Shown here: positions 17,078-25,898 of the stretch, piece by piece | How the letters are laid out: each line of letters begins with the position of its first letter | Numbering within the stretch: the first letter of the stretch is position 1 | Assembly: GCF_019710575.1 (NCBI RefSeq) | Contig: NZ_JAHWFK010000001.1 | Span: 310,001-374,000 of the forward strand | Source: Paractinoplanes polyasparticus | GTDB lineage: Bacteria > Actinomycetota > Actinomycetes > Mycobacteriales > Micromonosporaceae | Reading direction: 5' to 3' | DNA length: 64,000 bases | The notes under the pieces: model-generated | The model's database searches: none | Told to the model about the DNA's origin: nothing | The model's input: the letters and a program-made list of their open reading frames with translations, nothing else | Translations under genes and position numbers: made by a program

Positions 17078-18787
17078 ATGGCTGTAGCTCTCTCCCCGCA
17101 GTATCGGGACTCGGCGCTGGCCGCGCTGGCCGGCGCCGAGCTCGACGTCCTCGTGGTCGGCGGCGGAGTGGTGGGCGCGGGGGCGGCACTCGATGCCGTC
17201 ACCCGCGGCCTGTCCACCGGCCTGGTCGAGGCGCGCGACCTCGCGTCCGGCACGTCCAGCCGATCCAGCAAGCTGCTGCACGGCGGCCTGCGCTACCTCG
17301 AGATGCTCGACTTCGCCCTGGTCAAGGAGGCCCTGCACGAACGCGACCTGATCGTCTCCCGCCTGGCCCCGCACCTCGCGCGGCCATTGCGGTTCCTCTA
17401 CCCGCTCAAACACCGCGCGTGGGAGCGGGCCTACGCCGGGGCGGGCGTCACGCTGTACGACACCATGGCGCTGGGCGGCGGCATGCCGCGTCACCGGCAA
17501 CTGACCCGTACGGCGGCGCTGCGGGCCTGCCCCGCACTGCGCAAGGACTCGCTGGTCGGCGCCATCCAGTACTACGACGCGCAGGTCGACGACGCCCGGC
17601 ACACCATGTTCCTGGCCCGCACGGCCGCGTCGTACGGTGCGCACGTGGCCTCCCGCGCGGAAGTTGTCGGTTTCCTGCGCGAAGGTGAGCGAGTCACCGG
17701 CGTACGCGTGAAGGATCTGGAAACCGACCGCATCTTCGAGGTACGGGCCCAGCAGGTCATCAATGCGACCGGGGTGTGGACGGACGACACCCAGGCGTTG
17801 GTCGGCGAGCGCGGGCAGTTCCATGTGCGCGCATCCAAGGGAATTCACCTGGTCGTTCCGCGCGACCGCATTCAGTCGACCACGGGTCTGATCCTGCGGA
17901 CTGAGAAGAGCGTGCTGTTCGTCATTCCGTGGGGGCGGCACTGGATCGTCGGCACTACGGACACGGACTGGTCGTTGGACAAGGCGCACCCGGCCGCGTC
18001 CAGCACCGACATCGACTACCTGCTGGAGCACGTCAACACCGTGCTGGCCACGCCGCTTACCCGTACTGACGTGCAGGGGGTTTATGCGGGGCTGCGGCCT
18101 TTGCTCTCGGGCGAGTCGGAGGCTACATCGCAGTTGTCGCGCGAGCACATGGTCGGCAGTCCGGTGCCGGGGCTTGTGGTCGTTGCCGGCGGTAAGTACA
18201 CGACGTACCGGGTGATGGCACGCGATGCCGTGGACGCTTGTGTGCACGGTCTGGGTCGTTCTGTGCCCAAGTCGTGTACCGACCGCGTGCCGCTGGTGGG
18301 GGCCGAGGGTTACCCCGCCTTGTGGAATCAGCGCCGCATCCTGGCCCAGCAGTCTGGGCTGCACGTGGCCCGGGTCGAACACCTGCTGGGGCGGTTCGGC
18401 TCCCTGGTCCGCGAGATCATCGACCTGGTGGCGGCCGACCCGGCTCTGGGGGCGCCGTTGGCCGGCGCGGAGGACTATCTGCGAGCCGAGATCGTCTATG
18501 CCGCGGCCAACGAGGGGGCTCGGCACCTGGAGGATGTGCTGACCCGCCGTACCCGCATCTCGATCGAGACGTTCGACCGTGGGGTCAACTGTGCTCAGGA
18601 GGCTGCGGAGTTGATGGCCGGTGTGCTGGGGTGGACGCCTGAGCAGACTGCTCGTGAAGTTGAGAACTACCGGGTTCGTGTGGATGCTGAGCGGGAGTCT
18701 CAGGAGCAGCCTGATGATGAGACTGCCGATGCGACTCGGCTGGGTGCTCCCGATGTCGTTCCTGTGACCGCTACTGAAGTTGCCTGA
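17078..18787 (+). CDS. glpD: aerobic glycerol-3-phosphate dehydrogenase
   Basis: A 569-residue FAD enzyme that oxidises glycerol-3-phosphate to dihydroxyacetone phosphate and passes electrons to the quinone pool. The N-terminal dinucleotide fold is DVLVVGGGVVGAGAALDAVT. It is followed by the family signature SGTSSRSSKLLHGGLRYLEM and later IVGTTDTDW and GVYAGLRPLL. The C-terminal GlpD-specific helical domain (AEIVYAAANEGARHLEDVL) is complete. It starts three bases after the glpK stop and is the last gene of the operon, ending at a long hairpin at 18807-18876. Confidence 0.93.
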   Translation: MAVALSPQYRDSALAALAGAELDVLVVGGGVVGAGAALDAVTRGLSTGLVEARDLASGTSSRSSKLLHGGLRYLEMLDFALVKEALHERDLIVSRLAPHLARPLRFLYPLKHRAWERAYAGAGVTLYDTMALGGGMPRHRQLTRTAALRACPALRKDSLVGAIQYYDAQVDDARHTMFLARTAASYGAHVASRAEVVGFLREGERVTGVRVKDLETDRIFEVRAQQVINATGVWTDDTQALVGERGQFHVRASKGIHLVVPRDRIQSTTGLILRTEKSVLFVIPWGRHWIVGTTDTDWSLDKAHPAASSTDIDYLLEHVNTVLATPLTRTDVQGVYAGLRPLLSGESEATSQLSREHMVGSPVPGLVVVAGGKYTTYRVMARDAVDACVHGLGRSVPKSCTDRVPLVGAEGYPALWNQRRILAQQSGLHVARVEHLLGRFGSLVREIIDLVAADPALGAPLAGAEDYLRAEIVYAAANEGARHLEDVLTRRTRISIETFDRGVNCAQEAAELMAGVLGWTPEQTAREVENYRVRVDAERESQEQPDDETADATRLGAPDVVPVTATEVA

Positions 18788-18806
18788 CGGTTGGTTGCGC
18801 TTGGAC

Positions 18807-18876
18807 GGCTGGGACCGAGGGTGGCCTTTCAGGGCTGGAAAGGCATACGCCCTGAAGGCCACCCTCGGTCCCAGCC
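18807..18876. terminator. long hairpin terminator after glpD
   Basis: A 29-base left arm (18807-18835) pairs with a 28-base right arm (18849-18876) across a 13-base loop. The only defect is one bulged T. It begins 19 bases after the glpD stop. There is no T-run, which is common for actinobacterial terminators. The stem also hosts chance open frames that are not genes. Confidence 0.8.
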
Positions 18877-19078
18877 TTGCGTGGTTTCCAGCTTGCGGTT
18901 CGTTGTGGTCGGCGCTTCTCTTGGGGCAGGGCTGGGCTGGGGAAACCCGTGCCGGTTCGTGGTCTGGCTTCCGCTCTGTGGACGGAGCTATGACTTTCTC
19001 TCACTCGGGCGGGGCTGGGTGGTGGGTTGCGCGTTCGCACCGTGCCGGTTGCGGTTGACGTCGTGCAGACTCAGATCT

Positions 19079-19906
19079 ATGTGGTTCCTTCTGGGTGCGC
19101 CTTGGGACTCTTCGGGTAGTGGCCGTGGGGAGGTTGAAGCGCCTTCGGCGCTTCGGCGAGCCGGGCTTTCTCGGCTTGTCGACGTTGACCTGGGTGACGC
19201 CCCGACTCACATCACCAGCACCGAACGGGACGAGGCCACTGGCGTTCGTGCGTTGCCCGAGACCGTCGCGGCCGCACACACATTGGCAGCCGCCCTGCGA
19301 AGCGGAATGACTGAGCACCCGAATCATCGGCCCCTCATCGTCGGCGGTGACTGCAGCCTGCTCCTCGGCGTCTTCGCTCATCTCCGAGTCTCCATCGGCG
19401 ATGTTGGGCTGTGGATGGTCGACGGCCATCCCGACTTCGTGGACCCGCAGGCCTCCGACACCGGCGAGACAGCGGACTCAGAACTCGCCCTCCTGGTCGG
19501 TGATGGCCCCGCCGTGCTGACTGGCCTGGCCGGCCCGACCCCAATGGTGAATCCGCGTCACGTGGCCCTGATCGGCCACCGCACGACCGGCCTGGACCCG
19601 GACTCCGCGGCCGAACTCGCCCGCCTGCCGCGTGAGATCCAGACCGGTCCCGACGCCCTGACCGCGGACTTCGGCATACCCACGTGGCTACACATCGACG
19701 TGGACGTCCTCGACCAGGCGGTGATGCCGGCCGTCACCTATCCACAACCCAACGGGCCCGACTTCGACCTGCTCTCGAGAATGCTGGCCACGCTCGCAGC
19801 CTCACCACATCTGCTCGGCATGAGCATCGCCGACTACCGTCCAGACCTGGATCCGGATGCTACGTCCGCGGCCGCACTCGTCGCCCTACTGGGCCAGATG
19901 CTGTGA
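19079..19906 (+). CDS. arginase/agmatinase (ureohydrolase) family protein
   Basis: A 275-residue ureohydrolase fold. The start WFLLGAPWDSSGSGRGEVEAPSALR is typical. Metal-binding signatures are recognisable but modified: VGGDCSLLLG (usually GGDHS), MVDGHPDF (usually DAHxD) and HIDVDVLD (usually DxDxxDP). The His of GGDHS is Cys here and the first Asp is less regular, so metal content and activity are uncertain. The substrate (arginine, agmatine, guanidino acid or formimidoyl-glutamate) cannot be told. I chose the ATG at 19079 because family similarity starts there. It stands alone between the glycerol operon terminator and a gene-free stretch. Confidence 0.75.
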   Translation: MWFLLGAPWDSSGSGRGEVEAPSALRRAGLSRLVDVDLGDAPTHITSTERDEATGVRALPETVAAAHTLAAALRSGMTEHPNHRPLIVGGDCSLLLGVFAHLRVSIGDVGLWMVDGHPDFVDPQASDTGETADSELALLVGDGPAVLTGLAGPTPMVNPRHVALIGHRTTGLDPDSAAELARLPREIQTGPDALTADFGIPTWLHIDVDVLDQAVMPAVTYPQPNGPDFDLLSRMLATLAASPHLLGMSIADYRPDLDPDATSAAALVALLGQML

Positions 19907-20588
19907 ACTCTCGGATCTGCTCATCCTGCTCCCCCGGCACACTCCGAAGTCGTCAAGGACGGGCTCGCCCGTCAACCCTCTCGGCCCGGTCGGCACGGGC
20001 CATGTGCGACTCGCAGGCGCAGCCTCCGAGCGGCCCGATCAAGCTCGCTCCCCAGCCGGCACTCGGATGACTATTTTCGACCAGCGGACCAGCTGCGACG
20101 GTCGTTCTTCAACCAACTGCTTGCACGCGCCTCATCAGGGCGCGGCGGATTCCTACGAGGCCCGCGCCCGATCTCCGAGCACGGGGCGCCGTCGCAGAAT
20201 GGGCGATCTGTGCGCTTGGCGGCAGAGAGCTCCGGCGGCCAGGAGCGCGGACCGGCTCTGACCCTCCGGAACCTCGATGTGGTCGACGATCCGCCCCAGC
20301 CGGTCAGGTGCGTGGCGTTCGACCCGCCCCAGGAGTTCGTGATCGGCTCCTGCCGATCCACAGAGTGCCAGGTCTCGCACGCCCACGCGTGCCCGGACCG
20401 ATTCACGTCGGCATCACAGCGCGTGAGGGTTCCTGTAGGCCACCGCGCCCGCTCGGCGGCAGATCCGGATACGGAGTGGTACTGCTCGCGGCATCTGCTG
20501 TCCGCCGACCCGCCTCCTTTGCGTACCCTCCCCAGCAGGATCTCACTGTGTCGGGAGCGACTCGCTCAAACTGGATCGGAGACGCGTC
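19907..20588. other. gene-poor stretch with possible gene debris
   Basis: About 680 bases. No frame resembles a known protein well. A minus-strand frame around 20153-20386 has helical, gene-like composition (ALLAAGALCRQAHRSPILRR) but no clear start and may be the worn remains of a gene. The first copy of a short dispersed repeat (18 bp, GCTCGGCGGCAGATCCGG) lies at 20451-20468. Confidence 0.4.
20451..20468. repeat. short dispersed repeat, copy 1
   Basis: GCTCGGCGGCAGATCCGG. The same 18 bp occurs at 24711-24728 and its last 15 bp at 26062-26076. All three copies lie in gene-poor DNA around the low-GC island and its neighbour. Confidence 0.7.
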
Positions 20589-21434
20589 TTGAGTTCGACC
20601 CACGAGTTCACCGTCGACGGTATGAGGCAGGTCTACCACGTGGCCGGCCACGGCCCGGTGTGCGTCGCGCATTCCGGCGGTCCCGGCATGGACGCCGGTT
20701 ACCTTCGCTCGGCCGAGCTCGAGCGGCATTTCACCATGGTCTACCTCGAGCCGATCGGCACCGGCGCCTCCGGCCGCCTCGCCGACCCAGCAGGGTACGT
20801 GCTCGACGCATATGTTCGTCATTTCGCTGCCCTGGTCGACCACCTCGCCGAGCCGGAAGTACATGTCCTCGGCCACTCGCACGGCGGTTTCGTCGCCCTA
20901 CGCTATGCGCTTGAGAACCCGGATCGGATCTCCGGCCTCATCCTGTACGACACCTCGCCGGTCACGGGACCGGACTTCCGGGCCGCGGCGATGGCCGGAG
21001 TGGCCGCCTATCCCGACCGCTATCCGGACGTTCCCGAGGCCGCCGCCATCCCGGCGGCGTTCCAGGAGGCGGAATCAGCCACAGACGACGAGGGATTCAG
21101 CGCAGGGCTGCGTGCGACCATCCCGGTCTACTTCGCCGACTACTGGGCCCGCCGTGCGGAATTCGCCCCGTTCGTGAATGATCTGCGAGTCTGGTCGGAA
21201 CCAGCCGGTGCAGAAGACCCAGCGCCGTTCGACATGCGGCCCCGGCTGGCTGAGATCATTGCCCCGACCGTGGTGATCGCCGGGGCGCAGGACTTTATCG
21301 GTGGCCAGCCTTGGGCGGGGATGCTGCACTCCGGCATCCCCGGCTCTCACTTGGTCGTCCTACCGGACAGCGGGCACTTCGGCCACATCGAGCAACCGGA
21401 TGAATTCCTCCAAGCAGTACTACTGACCCGCTGA
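20589..21434 (+). CDS. alpha/beta-hydrolase (proline iminopeptidase-like)
   Basis: A 281-residue alpha/beta-hydrolase. The oxyanion loop is HSGGPGMDA, close to the HGGPG of proline iminopeptidases. The nucleophile elbow is GHSHGGFVA with Ser at the centre, the acid is near VVIAGAQDFIGG, and the catalytic His is in LPDSGHFGHIEQP. The start is a TTG at 20589 with GGAG seven bases upstream; no ATG or GTG fits better. It is not in an operon. It could be a peptidase or an ester/lactone hydrolase. Confidence 0.85.
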   Translation: MSSTHEFTVDGMRQVYHVAGHGPVCVAHSGGPGMDAGYLRSAELERHFTMVYLEPIGTGASGRLADPAGYVLDAYVRHFAALVDHLAEPEVHVLGHSHGGFVALRYALENPDRISGLILYDTSPVTGPDFRAAAMAGVAAYPDRYPDVPEAAAIPAAFQEAESATDDEGFSAGLRATIPVYFADYWARRAEFAPFVNDLRVWSEPAGAEDPAPFDMRPRLAEIIAPTVVIAGAQDFIGGQPWAGMLHSGIPGSHLVVLPDSGHFGHIEQPDEFLQAVLLTR

Positions 21435-21825
21435 CGAGCCACGTCATGCACGGCCGTCTCGTCATCCGGCCCGGTCACGGCCGTGGGCCGGTCAGCGGCC
21501 CCGGGTTGCCGTCGCTCAGCGCGCAATGGTCGAGGCGCTCACCCAACGCTGAACCGCTCGTAAAAGGGGAAGCATTGCACCGTCAAGCACGGACGGCGGC
21601 AGAAGAGGATGTCGTCGAGTAAGGCGCGCCCGGCTGGCGAAACGCCGAGGGAAACTGATCCAACCACGAATCTCACCGTGCCGAGCGTAACGCCGCTAGC
21701 CGCGGCAGGACGAAGTCGCATCTCGTTTGGGCTGAGCGGCCAGCGCGAACGACCGCCGGACGAGGTGTCCCCACGGAGAGCTGAAGGGCCTACCTGTCGA
21801 GCTGCCACGCGAATGCGAGGTTAAG

Positions 21826-21842
21826 TGATCACTATGTGATCA
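21826..21842. promoter_or_regulatory. 17-bp perfect inverted repeat upstream of the island
   Basis: TGATCAC-TAT-GTGATCA. It lies about 110 bases upstream of the predicted promoter, at the point where base composition changes. It could be an operator or an end-like feature of the island. No regulator gene adjoins it. Confidence 0.5.
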
Positions 21843-21952
21843 AACCGACGATTCGAGTCGTTGCATTCGGGCTTTCCCAGCACGGAGCCCCTGACCAAGC
21901 TTCCTCACATGCTGAGTTGATACGCCGGGCGAATAATCTTCACGATAGTAAC

Positions 21953-21981
21953 TTGACAGAGTTGTATGATGCATGCCTAAT
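21953..21981 (+). promoter_or_regulatory. putative promoter of the island operon
   Basis: TTGACA (21953-21958), a 17-base spacer, then CCTAAT (21976-21981). A perfect -35 at ideal spacing from a moderate -10 would give a leader of about 90 bases before the ATG at 22079. Confidence 0.45.
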
Positions 21982-22078
21982 GGGTTGACTCGACCGACAG
22001 AATTCTAACGTCACGAAGACTCGATGGATTGAATCCTGACTGAATACAAAGCCTGCGTCGCCTCCTGGGAGGTGCTTG

Positions 22079-23821
22079 ATGGAAAACCCCGATAATGATC
22101 ATTTTCGAGAGAGTGGTGATGATGATCAAGAGGAATCTGATTCAATAGATGATCCAGGGGAATATGATCCTATAGCCGAGCTCTATGGGGCAGATCCGGA
22201 CGAAGCGCCTGGCTTCCATGACCTTATATGGGGAAGTACCGTTGACCTTAGCGCAGCGTCAATGGTGGGCATGAGCGCGCAAGTGACATCTGCTCACGAA
22301 GATGCGCACAAGTACCTGAACGACAGTACAGAGTACGGGATCATGCTCAAGGCTGCTGCGTTACTGCATTCGAGGCAGGTTGACAATCCAAAATATGAAG
22401 CGATAGTTGGGCGGTTGAGGCGCAGTTCGCGAAACGTGCATGAAGGCTACGCGACATTCGCGAGTGTCTGCGATGTTGCCCTTGGCGATAAGGCGGTGCT
22501 GATTGGCTCACCCGAGTATTTAACATGGTTCGAGAACTTCAGTACGCTTGTCCCGGCTCCGGACCATTGGCGGCTGAAGCACATTTCCGCCGGCGTTGTT
22601 GCCGAGATGTGCATGAGGGTTCCATGTCTACAGTATTTGATCGATGGTGGAATTGATCGAGAAGAGTCGTGGCACGTTAGCTTCGACAAAACTCCCGACC
22701 GTCGGTTCGCAGAGCTTCATGCGCTCGCAAGCAGCACTTTCTGGTACGGCGTTCTACAGGAATGCCGGTCGCGAATGTCAGCTGAACAGGTGCGGATATT
22801 CTGTCCGGAGGAGCCGGAGCGTCAGAGCTTTGACTTTACCTATTCGCCCGATCATGACGACCTTGTATCTGAGCTATATTTGGTAATATCAAGTCACCTG
22901 CAAGCGCTAATGGAACGTCACGGGATGGCTGCTCCAAGCCTTAATCGAGCAGCCGCTGTAGCTTTGTTGGAGCGCCTTGCACCGTCTGCGCTTGACCCTG
23001 CGATATTCGAGAGGGGCGCAGGCCTTGAACCCGAGGTGTCCGTCGTGGATTCCTATTTCCAGCATAACATTGTCCTGAGGCCGACGAAGGTTTCAGCCAG
23101 GCTCTTGTCTCTACGTGAGCATGTCGATCTAGTCGCCCCCTTCACATTTGATGAACGCGACGAGCCCGGAATTTGCCACGTCTTGGTCGGCCTTGGTCAG
23201 TACTTCGGCCGAAGGTTTTCACTTCCAACGCACCAGGCTTTATGGCTGTTCGCGCATGCGGACGAAACATTTGCAGTAGCACTAGGGGTGCCAGACTCGG
23301 ACGGCACTCACACGCTGTTGTTGGCTGATAGCAGCGACCAGGTTGTAGAGGCAGTTAACACGCTTGACAATTCTGTGAGGTTGAACGTCTCAGTGGCCTC
23401 GTCCTCTATGGTTCCAAGATTGCATGATAAGTGGAGGCCACTGCTGGAGGGGTGCGACCACAAGTCGATTCTCCAAGATTTTTCGCTTGGTCAGCTATTG
23501 GCTGCCTTCAAGAAGGGCAACGAGCGCGTCACGTACTGGCGTAACGTAATGAAAGTTGGGCCGGGAAGAGGCATTTCGGTCGTGGTTATAAAAACAGATC
23601 GCATAACTGCTCCAAATATCATTATTTGCACGAAGACCCAAAGCAAGGTGCTAGAGAACTACTTTGACTATCATTACCCAGATGCGACAGACGCGACGGG
23701 TGACGCGGCCTTTGCGCTGGACGAGGATTCCATTCGGCTCGGTTTTCTGATTAACCTCGAAACTCTCCACGCCGTGAAATACCCTTGGATTACCGCGCTT
23801 CCAGAAACGGACAACTCTTAA
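22079..23821 (+). CDS. predicted zincin-like metallopeptidase of the low-GC island
   Basis: A 580-residue protein I cannot match to a named family. The first 45 residues are very acidic. A HExxH motif, AHEDAHKYL, lies at about residues 73-77, and 45 residues later VHEGYATFASV offers a Glu (about 122), so the layout His-Glu-x-x-His...Glu fits a gluzincin-type zinc site. The remaining 440 residues are of mixed alpha/beta character without other motifs I recognise. GGGAGG at 22067-22072 lies six bases before the ATG at 22079; CCTC/GAGG around it could fold and mask it. Base composition is near 50% GC, and it uses TTA and ATA codons that neighbours avoid, so it was probably acquired. Its stop overlaps the next start (TAATG). 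A role in defence or another conflict is inference. Confidence 0.7.
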   Translation: MENPDNDHFRESGDDDQEESDSIDDPGEYDPIAELYGADPDEAPGFHDLIWGSTVDLSAASMVGMSAQVTSAHEDAHKYLNDSTEYGIMLKAAALLHSRQVDNPKYEAIVGRLRRSSRNVHEGYATFASVCDVALGDKAVLIGSPEYLTWFENFSTLVPAPDHWRLKHISAGVVAEMCMRVPCLQYLIDGGIDREESWHVSFDKTPDRRFAELHALASSTFWYGVLQECRSRMSAEQVRIFCPEEPERQSFDFTYSPDHDDLVSELYLVISSHLQALMERHGMAAPSLNRAAAVALLERLAPSALDPAIFERGAGLEPEVSVVDSYFQHNIVLRPTKVSARLLSLREHVDLVAPFTFDERDEPGICHVLVGLGQYFGRRFSLPTHQALWLFAHADETFAVALGVPDSDGTHTLLLADSSDQVVEAVNTLDNSVRLNVSVASSSMVPRLHDKWRPLLEGCDHKSILQDFSLGQLLAAFKKGNERVTYWRNVMKVGPGRGISVVVIKTDRITAPNIIICTKTQSKVLENYFDYHYPDATDATGDAAFALDEDSIRLGFLINLETLHAVKYPWITALPETDNS

Positions 23822-24441
23822 TGAGCACTCTATTGGACATGCTCGTCGAATCAGACACCTCGACGCAGGCCGAGGGTCTAGTCACGTTAACTAGTGCTGA
23901 CCTGGCGGCGTTATGGACATCGCTCACCGACAACAACCAATCCTTCGCCGACCGGCAGGGTTTGCAGGCCTTTCTTGAGGCCACCCGCGCTGGTTCGTCT
24001 CTACCGGATGCGGAGGGCGACTTTCACTTTCGTCCAGGTGGTTGGGAAGTAAACCTCCACCGCGCAGTGGCACATTCTGTGATCGCCAGCGCACTCCTAA
24101 CCGGAGTTTTGGCAAGCCTCGGTGCGACGCAGGTACCTGCAGCCATCGCAGCTGCGGTTGTTCCGCTTCTATTCGACTTCAACAAGGCCAAGCTTACCGA
24201 GCGGCAGAAGGTGATTCATCTAGAACTGACGCGGGCGGCTGAGACTCTCGCCGAGTCGCACACTCGCGACGAACTCTATGCGCTACTAACGCCGGAAATG
24301 CGTCAGCAGGTTAACAAGCTCGATTTCGTCGATTTTCTAGAGGCGTGCAAGCGCGCCGGATTGCTCGATAACGCGGACCGGCCAAACGAAGTAATCCTGC
24401 GCCCTCCGAATTCAGAGCGATTCCGAATCACCCTGAAATAG
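23821..24441 (+). CDS. membrane-anchored partner protein of the zincin-like gene, 206 aa
   Basis: I do not recognise the family. The ATG at 23821 shares a base with the preceding stop (TAATG), so the two genes are translationally coupled. Residues about 1-80 are soluble and helical, 83-119 form a long hydrophobic stretch (AVAHSVIASALLTGVLASLG, then AAIAAAVVPLLF) that could be one hairpin or two membrane helices, and 120-206 are charged and helical (ELYALLTPEMRQQVNKLDF). The C-terminal part could be a small winged-helix or protein-binding domain. Its composition is intermediate between the first island gene and the host. A membrane effector, or an inhibitor/anchor for the peptidase, are both reasonable guesses. 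Confidence 0.65.
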   Translation: MSTLLDMLVESDTSTQAEGLVTLTSADLAALWTSLTDNNQSFADRQGLQAFLEATRAGSSLPDAEGDFHFRPGGWEVNLHRAVAHSVIASALLTGVLASLGATQVPAAIAAAVVPLLFDFNKAKLTERQKVIHLELTRAAETLAESHTRDELYALLTPEMRQQVNKLDFVDFLEACKRAGLLDNADRPNEVILRPPNSERFRITLK

Positions 24442-24734
24442 GGTTCTCATCAAGGCTGCGAATGCACGGTATCCACCCAATTGCCTCTCTGTCATGCCAA
24501 GTCTTGGATAGGGCATCGAGATCCCGAACACGAATCCTTTTACACTCGGTCCAGGATGGCTGGGCGTGCAGGGTCATGCCAAGCCGATATTTTGTTAACT
24601 GCGTCGAGCTGCTGCTCCAAATCAACGCACTCAACTCGGCAGTTCAGCACGTCGGCTAAGTCACGCAGCCGACCACGGATGGTGATGGCCTGCCGCGGGC
24701 CGGCACGCACGCTCGGCGGCAGATCCGGCTGGGG
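24442..24734. other. intergenic, island right edge
   Basis: About 290 bases with no accepted gene. It lies between the convergent island operon and the DUF6461-type gene and contains copy 2 of the short dispersed repeat (24711-24728) at its right end. Confidence 0.45.
24711..24728. repeat. short dispersed repeat, copy 2
   Basis: GCTCGGCGGCAGATCCGG, identical to the copy at 20451 over 18 bp. It is preceded by GCACGCAC, as is the copy at 26062. Confidence 0.7.
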
Positions 24735-25898
24735 TCATTCATCGGTTGCGTCGGCGAAGAGCTCGGGGAACGTTCGGCGCATCTCGGCGAGCGCGCGACC
24801 GTTGTGGGAGATATCGACCATCAGGGCGGCACGGAACGCGTCAGCGAACTGCGCCACCGGCGACTCCGGGAGGGTCCCGTCGATCAGGGAGAAGGCCTGT
24901 TCGTGGCGCCAGCCGAGCGGCGCTTGCTCCCCTGCCGTATACAAAACCGGGTCCGGAGCCGGTGTCAGACGGCGCCGTGCGGCCTCTCGGGCGCCGGCCG
25001 CAATTGATTCCCCACGGTCGAGGGCGTCGCGAAGCGGCGTGAACCAGGGCTGGTCCAGCAGCTCGGCCTTCGTAAAAGCCCAGTCGCGCATCCATCCGAC
25101 GGCCGCTCGCACGAGGCGCGGATCCGCGAGGGCCAGTCCGACTGCCAAGTCCTGGTCGTGGCTGGCAAGCCAGAGCCCTGCCTTGCCGGTGGCCTTAACC
25201 CGGGGGTCGCGGATGCCGTAGATCGACCACGGGTCGTCGAGCGGGTCGTACCCGGACGCGGCGTCGGCCACATCGTCCTGCGCCTGCGCGAGCACGTCCG
25301 GATCGATCTGAGCGCCGAGCGGATCCGGGACGAACACGCATCGGAACACCACGTTCTCCAGCAGAGTGGGCGTCAGCCGCACGCCGGTGAGGTGGTGCAT
25401 CAGCGCGAGTGTCCGCGCCTGGCATTCCTCATCGTCCTGTGCGCCGAAGCCGAACTCGGCGAGCACGTCGTCAAGCCGATGCGGATCGCTGCCTGACCGA
25501 CTGTCGTCGCCTGCCGGGCAGAAAGCCACCCGCACGTCACCGCCGGCGGCCCACAGGAACTGGGGCTTGGCGTGCTCGCTCCGGTAGAACGTGACCTGTT
25601 CACCGTTGGCGGATAACGCCTGCACCACGTGCTCATCGATGCAGAAGGAACCGTTCGGCTCCACGATCATGATCCATCCACCGGCATCGGCCACCGCCAG
25701 GAACGCCAGTCCGTTATTGGGATCGAGAGCACCCGCGTGTGGCAGGTTCCCGCTTCCCTGAATGTCGATCGGAGCGACGCTGCCGAGCCGAGCTAGTACC
25801 TCGCCAGGGCTGGAAGCCCGGACGAAGGTCAGGCAGAAGTCCAAGCCCAGCGCCAAATCCTGGGAGAACCACCGAAAGTCTCCCACCGCAGAAGCCAC
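24735..25898 (-). CDS. DUF6461-like protein, 387 aa
   Basis: The N-terminal 110 residues (LGLDFCLTFVRASSPGEVLARLG, then GGWIMIVEPNGSF, VTFYRSEHAKPQFLWA) match what I know as DUF6461, a family common in Actinoplanes and Streptomyces and of unknown function. The C-terminal half is helical and Trp-rich (VGWMRDWAFTKAELLDQPWF) and unfamiliar. The start is probably GTG at 25898; GTG at 25886 is an alternative. Composition is host-like, unlike the island next to it. Confidence 0.65.
   Translation of the reverse strand: MASAVGDFRWFSQDLALGLDFCLTFVRASSPGEVLARLGSVAPIDIQGSGNLPHAGALDPNNGLAFLAVADAGGWIMIVEPNGSFCIDEHVVQALSANGEQVTFYRSEHAKPQFLWAAGGDVRVAFCPAGDDSRSGSDPHRLDDVLAEFGFGAQDDEECQARTLALMHHLTGVRLTPTLLENVVFRCVFVPDPLGAQIDPDVLAQAQDDVADAASGYDPLDDPWSIYGIRDPRVKATGKAGLWLASHDQDLAVGLALADPRLVRAAVGWMRDWAFTKAELLDQPWFTPLRDALDRGESIAAGAREAARRRLTPAPDPVLYTAGEQAPLGWRHEQAFSLIDGTLPESPVAQFADAFRAALMVDISHNGRALAEMRRTFPELFADATDE

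Larger units (their letters stand above)
21435..22078. other. 640-base intergenic region leading into the low-GC island
   Basis: The left part (to about 21820) is ordinary high-GC DNA. It holds a weak 89-codon minus-strand frame (21539-21808) that I do not accept as a gene. From about 21826 the composition drops and the regulatory-looking part begins: a 17-bp perfect inverted repeat, then a promoter, then the leader of the island's first gene. Confidence 0.5.

Noticed and set aside
21539..21808. 89-codon minus-strand frame before the island
   Set aside because: No start signal, no family and weak codon bias; parts look protein-like but I cannot support a gene.
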